From Lachnospiraceae bacterium (lineage in GTDB: Bacteria > Bacillota > Clostridia > Lachnospirales > Lachnospiraceae): a stretch of DNA of 64,000 nucleotides. Below, piece after piece: positions 56,358 to 64,000 of the stretch; the first letter of the stretch is position 1, and each line of letters opens with the position of its first letter. The stretch lies in NCBI GenBank assembly GCA_017396555.1, contig JAFQLS010000025.1, positions 1 to 64,000 of the forward strand, written 5' to 3'. Position numbers and translations under genes: made by a program. Under the pieces are notes generated by a model that saw nothing but the letters and a program-made list of their open reading frames with translations, was not told where the DNA came from and ran no database searches.

Positions 56358-56415
56358 CAAAAAATATGGTATGTTATAAAGAGGTAGAGTTTACAAGAAG
56401 AGGTATACTACAAAG

Positions 56416-58503
56416 ATGAACGAGCAGTTAGTATTTGGATTAGATATCGGAACCAGAAGTATTGTTGGTTCTGTTGGATATCTGGATAGAGATAAATTTA
56501 AAATAGTAGCACATTATGTTAAAGAACACGAAACAAGAGCTATGATGGATGGACAAATTCATGATATTGCACAGGTTTCGGATTCTATCGCCATTGTCCG
56601 TAAGGAGTTGGAAAATATAGTTGGCTATGAGCTTAAAGATGTATGTATAGCTGCTGCAGGTCGTGTTCTTAAGACGAAGACGGTTCGAATTGATTATGAG
56701 ATGACAGATGAGACACTGATAACAGGTGAACATATATACGCACTTGATTTACTTGGGGTTGAGAAGGCTCATGAATCAATTAGGAATGAAGAATCACAAC
56801 GTTTTTACTGCGTTGGATATTCAGTTATTAAGTATTATCTTAATGATTATGTGATAACTAATTTAGAGGGGCACAAAGGTAGGAAAATTTCAGCTGATGT
56901 ATTAGCTACATTTTTACCGGAAGAAGTAGTTGATGGTTTATATACAGCAGTTAATAATGCTAAGCTTGAGGTCGCTAATCTTACATTAGAGCCGATTGCA
57001 GCTATTAATATTGCTATACCGGAGAATTACAGGCTTCTTAATATTGCTTTGGTTGATGTTGGTGCAGGTACATCGGATATTTCCATAACAAGAGACGGAA
57101 GTATCGTAGCTTATGGTATGATTCCCAGAGCAGGTGATGAGATAACTGAATCAATTGCCGGAAGATACCTTATTGATTTTAATTTAGCAGAGAAAATCAA
57201 GATGGATTCGGCTAAGAAGAAGTCGGTAACATTTAAGGATATAATGGGTCTTAAGCAGAAGGTTTTGTCAGAAGATATTAGAGCTTCTTATGGAACTACG
57301 GTTGATAGTATAACTAAGGAGATTTCAGATAAGATTACGGAACTGAATGGCGGAAAACCGGTAAGTGCCGTGTTTGTTGTCGGTGGCGGTGGTAAAGCAG
57401 AAGGCTTTATAGAAGGCATTGCCAGACATTTGAATATACCAAGTGAACGAGTTGCACTTAGAGGTGCAGAAGTTCTTGGAGCAGTTGATTTCTTACAAGA
57501 GGGTATTAAGAAAGATCCTTTACTCGTTACACCGATTGGTATTTGTCTTAATTATTATAATCAGAAAAATAATTTTATACTTGTTAATATTAACGAACAA
57601 CATATTAAGATGTATGATAATAGCAAGCTTACTGTTTTGGATGCTGCTATGCAGATTGATTTTCCTAATGAATCTTTGTTTCCAAAAAGAGGTAAGGAAC
57701 TTAATTATTATGTTAATGATAATAAGCGCATGCTACGAGGAGAGATGGGTGAACCTGCCGTAATTACGGTTAATGGCGAAACTGCTAATATTAATACGCC
57801 GATATCTAAAAATGATAAGATTGTTATTAAGGAATCGACAACCGGGCCTGCGGCTTCTCTAAGAGTTGAACAGATTCCTGAATATAAAAGCGAGTTAAAA
57901 GTCATAGTTAATGATAAGATGGTTAATTGCCCGAGATTTGTAGAGGTTAATGGAAGTCTTGTTTCAGGAACATGCAGAATTCGAGATAATGACAGGATAA
58001 AGATTCTGGATTATTATTCGGTTGCACAGCTGGTGGAGTTCTTAGATATTGACATTGAAGATAAAGAGATTTATTTGAATAATGTGATTGCTAATCTTAA
58101 TGATAGTGTATATGAGAATTTTACTATTAAAATCGAAGATAAATTTGCAGAAGAAGAGTCTTATGGATATGAAGAGGAATATGAGGATGAATTTTATGAG
58201 GAAGAAGAGGTTACAGTAAAGGCACCTGTTTCTACCAATATTAAATCTGAATCAGTCAAAAATGCTCCACCACCTGCTCCTGCAAAAGAGGAAGCAAACA
58301 GTTTGATTGTTATTAATGTTAATGGTAAAACATTAATTCTTAATTCGAAAAAGAAGTATTTATTTGTCGACATTTTGGATGTGTATCCATTTGATATGTC
58401 ATTAGCGGGTAAAAAGCAGCTTGTTATGACAATTAATGGTGTAGGCTGTACATTTGCGGATGAATTATCTGATGGAGATATAATTGAATTGTGTTGGAGG
58501 TAA
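56416..58503 (+). CDS. Large FtsA-like protein with C-terminal beta-grasp-like repeats
   Basis: 695 residues, far longer than FtsA (~420). Residues 1-350 have the actin-like FtsA fold: FGLDIGTRSIVGSV, LEPIAAINIAIPE, LVDVGAGTSDISI and FVVGGGGKAEGF. The C-terminal ~330 residues show a recurring pattern of a beta hairpin and a GD/ND-I motif (KNDKIVI, DNDRIKI, DGDIIEL); the last ~55 residues resemble ThiS-type beta-grasp domains (VNGKTLIL, helix, INGVGCTF, DGDIIEL). An acidic and proline-containing linker lies near 575-625. There is no C-terminal amphipathic helix of FtsA type. A cytoskeletal or division-linked ATPase is likely; the role is unknown. Confidence 0.85.
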   Translation: MNEQLVFGLDIGTRSIVGSVGYLDRDKFKIVAHYVKEHETRAMMDGQIHDIAQVSDSIAIVRKELENIVGYELKDVCIAAAGRVLKTKTVRIDYEMTDETLITGEHIYALDLLGVEKAHESIRNEESQRFYCVGYSVIKYYLNDYVITNLEGHKGRKISADVLATFLPEEVVDGLYTAVNNAKLEVANLTLEPIAAINIAIPENYRLLNIALVDVGAGTSDISITRDGSIVAYGMIPRAGDEITESIAGRYLIDFNLAEKIKMDSAKKKSVTFKDIMGLKQKVLSEDIRASYGTTVDSITKEISDKITELNGGKPVSAVFVVGGGGKAEGFIEGIARHLNIPSERVALRGAEVLGAVDFLQEGIKKDPLLVTPIGICLNYYNQKNNFILVNINEQHIKMYDNSKLTVLDAAMQIDFPNESLFPKRGKELNYYVNDNKRMLRGEMGEPAVITVNGETANINTPISKNDKIVIKESTTGPAASLRVEQIPEYKSELKVIVNDKMVNCPRFVEVNGSLVSGTCRIRDNDRIKILDYYSVAQLVEFLDIDIEDKEIYLNNVIANLNDSVYENFTIKIEDKFAEEESYGYEEEYEDEFYEEEEVTVKAPVSTNIKSESVKNAPPPAPAKEEANSLIVINVNGKTLILNSKKKYLFVDILDVYPFDMSLAGKKQLVMTINGVGCTFADELSDGDIIELCWR

Positions 58504-58512
58504 AAATAGTTT

Positions 58513-60282
58513 ATGGAAAAAAATGATACTAATATTAGCCAACAGATTAAATTTTCCATAACAAATGCTATTATAGCTGGATTACTTTTTGCGTTTTATG
58601 CTATATTGTTTATGTTTGATAGAAAAGTGATGTTAACTACATACGTCAGTGGATTTTCTGTTATAATAATGTTATTGTTTGATTGTCTATTAGCCAGAAT
58701 AAAATATTTTGGTAAAATATTTTGGTCAAAAATCATTAAACTATTAATTTGTTCGGCATTATCAATATCTATAATATATGGTTATGGTTATTTTTATATG
58801 AGTGACAGTTCTGACATAAGAACCATGTTTTGTGTAAGAATGTTACTTGTCCTATTGATAATTATATATTGTGTAATATGTGTTGAATATATGTTTATGT
58901 TCGATATAACAGAAAGATTTTATCAGATAAGTGCTATAGCCGGTATGGTTATACCGATTAATTTAGTTTTATTTATTTCTTACGTTATTGATGAAAAAGT
59001 TGAAAACTATGATATTTTATTTGTTTTGATTTTTATTACGATAGTAATAACAATTTTCTATAGTGTAATTAATCATATAAGTGAATTTTTAAATGCCTTT
59101 TATGAAAGATTATTCAAAGAAGAGAGAATGGCTATTAATTCACAGGAAGAATCTAAAAACCTTAAGTTGTATCAGTCAAAACTGGTTAGAGCTAATGAAT
59201 TATTGAGTAAACAAAAGGTTCAGTTAGAATCTGCTAATAAGATTATTACAAGAAGTAATACTGAAATGAAGATGCAACATATGCTTGTTAAACATATTAA
59301 CAGTGAATTACATACTGATAAAATCATTGAATTTATTACGGAAGGTATGATAAGTGAATTACATGTGGATTTGTGTTCTGTTATTATACGTCAACTGGAT
59401 AATATGGAAACTACAGACGAGGTTTTGTGTAATGCTATAGCTACTCAGGATAGTAAGCTTAGTGATGATCCTACACAATCCATTAGGGATAGTGAATTTA
59501 TAAAAATATATGGAATGATACCTTCGGCGACTTACATTGTAGATAATAAGGTTCCGGATAGTAAATATGATTTTCTTATTGGGTCTAATATTGGTTCCTT
59601 GTTGATTTATCCAATGAAGGTTACTGATAATATTACAGGTGTTTTGATTGTTGGAGCTAATGCATATGGTTATTTTAAAGACAATATACCATTTTTTGAA
59701 ACAATAGTTGAGCAAATAGTGCTTGCACTTAGGAATTCCTTCCTTTATTCGCAAATGCAGGATATGGCAACAAAAGATGCACTAACATCTATTTATAATC
59801 GTAGATATTTTAATGCTGTATTTCCTGAAACATTAGAAAAAGTAGTTAATGAAAACAAGGATTTTACAGTTGTATTGTTTGATATTGACAGATTTAAGAA
59901 AGTTAATGATAATTATGGTCATATATTTGGTGATCAGGTTATTAAATATTGCGGAAAGGTTGCTGCTGATTACGCAAAAAAATACAAGGGGTTTGCTGTA
60001 AGGTATGGCGGAGAGGAGTTCGGAATTACTTTTTACGGAAAAAAGATCGAAGAAGTTCAACCTATTGTAATGAGAATGCATGAGGAGATAAAAGCTCATC
60101 GATTTGATTTTGATGGTAAAAAGATAAAAATAAACGTTAGTATTGGTATAACGTCTTATCCGGAGATTTGTAAGGATGTTAATGCATTGTTGAACAGAGC
60201 AGATAATGCAATGTATTCTTCCAAAAAGAACGGAAGAGGAATGATTACCATAGATTCTGACGAATTATTTGAAAATGACTAA
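58513..60282 (+). CDS. Membrane diguanylate cyclase (GAF-GGDEF)
   Basis: 589 residues. Six N-terminal membrane helices (about 16-175), a coiled coil (about 200-255), a GAF-like domain (about 260-410) and a GGDEF domain (about 415-585) with the active-site motif GGEEF at 499-503 and FDIDRFKKVNDNYGH before it. It should make cyclic di-GMP from GTP. The RxxD inhibitory site is not seen. It starts nine bases after the FtsA-like gene and is followed by a chemoreceptor, suggesting motility or surface signalling. Confidence 0.93.
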   Translation: MEKNDTNISQQIKFSITNAIIAGLLFAFYAILFMFDRKVMLTTYVSGFSVIIMLLFDCLLARIKYFGKIFWSKIIKLLICSALSISIIYGYGYFYMSDSSDIRTMFCVRMLLVLLIIIYCVICVEYMFMFDITERFYQISAIAGMVIPINLVLFISYVIDEKVENYDILFVLIFITIVITIFYSVINHISEFLNAFYERLFKEERMAINSQEESKNLKLYQSKLVRANELLSKQKVQLESANKIITRSNTEMKMQHMLVKHINSELHTDKIIEFITEGMISELHVDLCSVIIRQLDNMETTDEVLCNAIATQDSKLSDDPTQSIRDSEFIKIYGMIPSATYIVDNKVPDSKYDFLIGSNIGSLLIYPMKVTDNITGVLIVGANAYGYFKDNIPFFETIVEQIVLALRNSFLYSQMQDMATKDALTSIYNRRYFNAVFPETLEKVVNENKDFTVVLFDIDRFKKVNDNYGHIFGDQVIKYCGKVAADYAKKYKGFAVRYGGEEFGITFYGKKIEEVQPIVMRMHEEIKAHRFDFDGKKIKINVSIGITSYPEICKDVNALLNRADNAMYSSKKNGRGMITIDSDELFEND

Positions 60283-60309
60283 ACAATTTGATGACAGGAG
60301 GAACAAAAA

Positions 60310-61995
60310 ATGAAAAAATTAAGGAACATGAATGTAAAAAAGAGGCTTATAATCAGTTTTTTATTTACGGTATTTATTGCCAGTTTAGCAAGTATATTAG
60401 CGTTGATTATGATTATAAGAGTTGAAGCAAGGTATTCAACAGCATTGGAGCTCAATGGATTTATCCAGGGTGATCTGGGTGAGTATAATACTTATCTTGT
60501 AAAGGGTGGAGCACAGGTAAGAGATATTATCTCATTAACGGATAATAACCTTATAGCGGAAGCTAAAGAAAAGCTTAAGACCTGTGATGAAAAGGTTGAG
60601 TTTTATCATGAAGAGTTTAAAGAAAAGCTTGAAAGCAAGGAAGAAAATGAGATATTAGCTAAAATTGATGAGAATTATAAGGTTTATTTAGAATCAAGAG
60701 AAGAAGCTATTAAGCTTGCAGAAGAAGGAAAGCGTGATGAAGCAATAAAATTATTCCACGAAGAAGCATTGGTGAATCTTAATGAAGCTGCTGATAATTC
60801 GGAAAAATTATTATCAATGAACGTAGAAATGGGTGATAATGTTTCAAATGAATTATCAGAACTCACAACTTTGATTATAGTACTTGTTATTGTTGTTATT
60901 ATTATAGCTATTATTATTGCATTTATTTATGCTTTATTTACAGCTAAAGATATTGAAGTACCAATTAAAAAGATTCAGAAGGCTACCAGGAAGATTGCTG
61001 ATGGCGAATTAGATATTCAGGTTAACATTAATGATAAGAACGAATTTGGCGAAATGGCTAAAAACTTTAATGAAGCTGTTGAGAACATTCATACATATCT
61101 TCAGGTTATTGATTATGGTCTTGAAGAAATCGGAAAAGGTAATTTTGCTGTAAAACCAAATGTTGAATTCAAGGGTGATTTCGTAAGCATTAAGGAATCT
61201 ATAGAGAAGATTCTTGCTAATCTTAGTTATACAATCAGACAGATTAATGATGGTTCTGAACAGGTTGCTATGGGTGCTGAACAGCTTGCTGAAAGTGCTC
61301 AAAGTCTTGCAGAGGGTGCAACAAGTCAGGCTGGTGCAGTAGAAGAGTTGACAGCTACAATAGATGAAGTGGCAGATGCTTCCGAAACAAGTGCTAAGAA
61401 AGCTGATGAAGCATATCAGGATGCTTATAAATTTGCTGAGGTTGCTGAGGAAAGCAGCAGAGAAATGAAAGAGCTTAGAGAAGCTATGGATAGAATTACA
61501 GATACTTCAAGAGAGATTGAAGTTATTATTTCACAGATTGAGGACATTGCAGAGCAGACAAATCTCTTATCATTAAATGCTTCTATTGAAGCTGCAAGAG
61601 CAGGAGAGGCAGGTAGAGGATTTGCAGTTGTTGCTGATGAAATTGGTAAACTTGCTACAGATAGTGCACAGTCAGCAATTAATACTCGAGAATTAATTGT
61701 TAAGACAATGGATGAAATTGAAAAAGGTAATGAAATCACAATCAAGACTGCTGAATCACTTAATACTGTATTAAATGGAATTAAGATTCTTGCTAACGAA
61801 TCAAAAGAGACAAGTGCTCTTTCGTTACAGCAGGCACAGACAATGGCAGAAGTTAAACTTGGTATTGAACAGATAGCTGATGTTGTACAGAGTAACTCAG
61901 CAGCTGCAGAAGAGACATCTGCAACAAGTGAAGAGCTTTTAGCACAGTCAGAAAACTTAAAAGCGCTAGTTGATTATTTTGTTTTAGCTGACTAA
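60310..61995 (+). CDS. Methyl-accepting chemotaxis protein
   Basis: 561 residues. Membrane helices at about 12-35 and 190-214 enclose a helical extracellular sensor (four-helix-bundle type). HAMP follows (about 215-265), then the signalling domain with the hairpin tip [20 protein letters not shown] and [16 protein letters not shown] near residue 430. It relays a ligand signal to CheA through CheW; the ligand is not predictable. GACAGGAGGAAC precedes the ATG, 27 bases after the cyclase gene. No che genes are in the window. Confidence 0.95.
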   Translation: MKKLRNMNVKKRLIISFLFTVFIASLASILALIMIIRVEARYSTALELNGFIQGDLGEYNTYLVKGGAQVRDIISLTDNNLIAEAKEKLKTCDEKVEFYHEEFKEKLESKEENEILAKIDENYKVYLESREEAIKLAEEGKRDEAIKLFHEEALVNLNEAADNSEKLLSMNVEMGDNVSNELSELTTLIIVLVIVVIIIAIIIAFIYALFTAKDIEVPIKKIQKATRKIADGELDIQVNINDKNEFGEMAKNFNEAVENIHTYLQVIDYGLEEIGKGNFAVKPNVEFKGDFVSIKESIEKILANLSYTIRQINDGSEQVAMGAEQLAESAQSLAEGATSQAGAVEELTATIDEVADASETSAKKADEAYQDAYKFAEVAEESSREMKELREAMDRITDTSREIEVIISQIEDIAEQTNLLSLNASIEAARAGEAGRGFAVVADEIGKLATDSAQSAINTRELIVKTMDEIEKGNEITIKTAESLNTVLNGIKILANESKETSALSLQQAQTMAEVKLGIEQIADVVQSNSAAAEETSATSEELLAQSENLKALVDYFVLAD

Positions 61996-62012
61996 TTTTT
62001 AGATATAAAAAT

Positions 62013-62046
62013 CACCTCTTGCATATATATGTAAGGGGTGTTTTTT
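62013..62046 (+). terminator. Terminator after the chemoreceptor, overlapping next RBS
   Basis: CACCTCTTGCATA / TGTAAGGGGTG arms (mostly paired, small internal mismatches) and TTTTTT. The 3' arm contains AAGGGGTG, the likely ribosome binding site of the gene starting at 62047. Confidence 0.75.
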
Positions 62047-62733
62047 ATGAAAATATATAATTTATTAGTAAGACTTTGTTTGGTTTGCCTTATATATGGT
62101 ATATTATTAGATTGTGTTATGCCAAATTCCGTAAAAAAAACAAGTGAGTTAGATATAAAAGATATAAATATTAGAGATATGAATCCTGAAAATAAAAACA
62201 TTTTTCCGAAAGAATTAATTGAATTTATGGAGATAATAAATAAAGAAATTAAATATTTTCCGGTTGCATATTCAGCAAAAAGGGAATTTGTTGAATATGT
62301 TAATTCATGGGGATATGAAAGGAATTATGGAGGTAACAGGATTCATGAAGGAACTGATATAATGGGAATTATTAATGAACGAGGGATATATCCTGTTGTT
62401 TCGGTATCAGATGGTGTTGTAGAAGAGGTTGGATGGTTGGAATTGGGCGGATATAGAATTGGAATAAGGTCAGAGGGAGGAATCTACTATTATTATGCAC
62501 ATTTGTATTCATATAATAAAGGAATCGAAAAAGGTAAAAAGGTAAGAGCTGGTGAATTGATAGGATATATGGGTGATAGTGGATATAGTAAGGTTGAAGG
62601 TACAGTTGGTAATTTTGATGTGCATTTACATTTTGGTATTTATGTTGATACGGATGAATACGGTCAATTGAGTATTAATCCATATTATTTTCTAAAAAGT
62701 ATTGAAAATAATCGTATAAAATATAACTATTAA
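62047..62733 (+). CDS. M23-family peptidase, membrane-anchored
   Basis: 228 residues. The ATG at 62047 is right after the terminator T run; a GTG at 62038 is inside the hairpin. An N-terminal hydrophobic anchor (about 5-25) precedes the M23 domain (about 85-225): HEGTD near residue 101, then HLHFG near residue 197 give the zinc ligands of LytM/lysostaphin-type endopeptidases. These cut peptidoglycan cross-bridges or act as regulators. Related proteins include SpoIIQ-like factors, but context does not settle this. Confidence 0.88.
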   Translation: MKIYNLLVRLCLVCLIYGILLDCVMPNSVKKTSELDIKDINIRDMNPENKNIFPKELIEFMEIINKEIKYFPVAYSAKREFVEYVNSWGYERNYGGNRIHEGTDIMGIINERGIYPVVSVSDGVVEEVGWLELGGYRIGIRSEGGIYYYYAHLYSYNKGIEKGKKVRAGELIGYMGDSGYSKVEGTVGNFDVHLHFGIYVDTDEYGQLSINPYYFLKSIENNRIKYNY

Positions 62734-62743
62734 TTTGATTTTA

Positions 62744-62752
62744 TGGTATAAT
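62744..62752 (+). promoter_or_regulatory. Extended -10 promoter for the alarmone synthetase
   Basis: TGGTATAAT, an extended -10 without a good -35, 33 nt before the start codon. Confidence 0.5.
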
Positions 62753-62784
62753 TATAAAGATGTACAAAGAAAGGAGTGGGGTAA

Positions 62785-63588
62785 ATGGAAATACAATTAT
62801 GGCGTGAAAAGCTTAGCCCTTATCAACTTGCTGTGGATGAGCTTTTAGTTAAATTTAGATTTTTAGCACTTGAACATAAAGAGGCTGGTTTATATTCGCC
62901 TATAGAGAATGTAAAAGGAAGGGTAAAAAAGATTTCAAGTATTTTGGAAAAAATGCAAAAAAAGAAGATTGCTTTTGAGGATATAGACGAAAAGATAGAA
63001 GATATTGCAGGTATACGTATTATTTGTCAATTTGTTGAAGATATTGAAAAGGTAGTTGAATTGATTAAGAGCCGTGACGATATGGAGATTAAGTCTGAAA
63101 AGAATTATATTGATAATATGAAAGAAAGTGGATATAGAAGTTATCATATGATTGTTTATTATAACGTTCAGACTATGACAGGTAATAAGAAAATCAAAGT
63201 TGAGATACAGATAAGAACTATGGCGATGAATTTCTGGGCAACGATTGAACATTCATTGCAGTATAAATATCGTCAAAATATGCCTGATACAGTACGCGAA
63301 AGACTTAGAAGTGCTTCGGAGGCTATAATTAATCTTGATAACGAAATGTCATTGATTCGTACAGAAATTATAGATTCTCAAAATTATTTTACATTGAAGG
63401 CGAATGTTGTAGCAGAGATACTTAATACAATTCAGAATCTATATAAAATTGCAAATAAACGAGAGATTGTTAAGATTCAAGATGAATTCTATAAGATTTA
63501 TATGAGTAGTGATTTGGAACAGTTACACAGATTTAGTAAAGAACTTGACGTAATTGCAGAGGGATATAGAGCACAAGGAATTGAGTAA
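62785..63588 (+). CDS. Small alarmone synthetase (RelQ/SAS1 type)
   Basis: 267 residues. Contains the RelA/SpoT synthetase domain: GRVKKISSILEKM, DIAGIRIICQFVEDI, ESGYRSYHMIVYY and EIQIRTMAMNFWATIEHSLQYKY. There are no hydrolase, TGS or ACT domains, so it makes (p)ppGpp only, under stress-dependent expression or allosteric control. AAAGGAGTGGGG precedes the ATG. The pseudouridine synthase gene begins three bases after its stop. Confidence 0.93.
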   Translation: MEIQLWREKLSPYQLAVDELLVKFRFLALEHKEAGLYSPIENVKGRVKKISSILEKMQKKKIAFEDIDEKIEDIAGIRIICQFVEDIEKVVELIKSRDDMEIKSEKNYIDNMKESGYRSYHMIVYYNVQTMTGNKKIKVEIQIRTMAMNFWATIEHSLQYKYRQNMPDTVRERLRSASEAIINLDNEMSLIRTEIIDSQNYFTLKANVVAEILNTIQNLYKIANKREIVKIQDEFYKIYMSSDLEQLHRFSKELDVIAEGYRAQGIE

Positions 63589-63591
63589 ATT

Positions 63592-64000
63592 ATGAAGAAC
63601 ATTAGATTGGATAAATATCTTGCTGATATGGGTGTTGGAACTAGAACAGAGGTTAAAGGTATTATAAAAAAAGGTGCTGTCGTAGTTAGTGATAAAATAA
63701 TAAAAGATCCGGGATATAAAGTAAGTATTGAAGATAGCATAATATGTAATGGACAAAATGTTGTTTATGAAAGCTTTGAATATTTAATGTTGAATAAACC
63801 GGCAGGATATATAACTGCAACTGAAGATAAAAAAGAAAAAACTATTATGAGTCTTATTAAATCTAAAAGAAATGATTTGTTTCCGGTTGGAAGGTTGGAT
63901 AAAGATACAGAGGGTTTATTACTAATAACAAATGATGGTGATATGGCACATAGGCTTTTATCGCCTAAAAAACATATTGCAAAAAAATATTATGTTGAAC
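63592..64000 (+). CDS. RsuA/RluB-type pseudouridine synthase, 3' end outside window
   Basis: The first 136 codons are visible. An S4-like RNA-binding start (NIRLDKYLADMGVGTRTEV) leads into the catalytic domain with YLMLNKPAGYIT and the signature PVGRLDKDTEGLLLITNDG, whose Asp is catalytic. It modifies uridine in rRNA; the exact site cannot be told from this part. It begins three bases after the alarmone synthetase. Confidence 0.93.
   Translation, partial: MKNIRLDKYLADMGVGTRTEVKGIIKKGAVVVSDKIIKDPGYKVSIEDSIICNGQNVVYESFEYLMLNKPAGYITATEDKKEKTIMSLIKSKRNDLFPVGRLDKDTEGLLLITNDGDMAHRLLSPKKHIAKKYYVE

Overview
This window is about 64 kb of low-GC DNA from an anaerobic Firmicute, most likely a Lachnospiraceae member. 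Evidence for this: A/T-rich third codon positions, strong AGGAGG-type ribosome binding sites, TAA/TAG-dominated stops, extracellular proteins built from BspA-type leucine-rich repeats and lysine-rich fibronectin modules, a eukaryote-like isocitrate dehydrogenase, a T-box leader, and many DUF families typical of gut Clostridia. It reads as chromosome: there is no rRNA, CRISPR array, IS element or prophage. Nearly all genes are on the + strand. The exceptions are a three-gene minus island (19008-20013), one ABC-F gene (40258-42171) and one tRNA-Leu.

Layout. 1-3.5 kb: end of a large secreted repeat protein. 3.5-7.2 kb: a CotH-type lipoprotein, ruvA and a DEAD-box helicase in one unit. 7.2-19 kb: one long apparent transcription unit. 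It starts with a T-box leader, runs through five paralogous lipoproteins and a secreted protein, then leuS, a secreted type I pullulanase and a cytoplasmic alpha-amylase, and ends at a strong bidirectional terminator. A 58-nt direct repeat flanks the lipoprotein cassette. 19-20 kb: minus-strand small genes, including a cysteine-rich protein. 20-31 kb: a subtilisin-like protease, then a locus with a J-domain/TPR protein, an HscC-like Hsp70, a DUF815 ATPase and a DUF5662 protein, followed by a P-type ATPase broken by an in-frame stop and a receiver-domain protein.

31-35.4 kb: icd, a DUF1653 protein, a membrane-anchored unknown, and a small accessory patch (KilA-N protein, decayed Rpn-type nuclease). 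35.5-45.7 kb: secreted CotH-fibronectin protein, BspA-like protein, GntR/FCD regulator with a palindromic operator and nearby DnaA boxes, convergent ABC-F gene, glycogen phosphorylase, ruvB. 45.8-51.2 kb: zapA, a frameshifted U32 peptidase, and a SEDS/penicillin-binding protein pair. 51.2-64 kb: Nudix, queH, tRNA-Leu, an orphan anti-sigma-like protein, polA, coaE, a large FtsA-like protein with beta-grasp-like C-terminal repeats, a diguanylate cyclase, a chemotaxis receptor, an M23 peptidase, a small alarmone synthetase and a truncated pseudouridine synthase.

Themes. Starch and glycogen use is spread over pullulanase, amylase and glycogen phosphorylase. Surface display is heavy (BspA, CotH, fibronectin-like tails). 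Three genes are broken: the P-type ATPase, the U32 peptidase and the Rpn nuclease. The most unusual arrangement is the leucine-type T-box separated from leuS by an amplified lipoprotein array between direct repeats. The least understood conserved-looking locus is the Hsp70/J-TPR/DUF815/DUF5662 cluster. All functional statements come from reading motifs by eye; no search was run.
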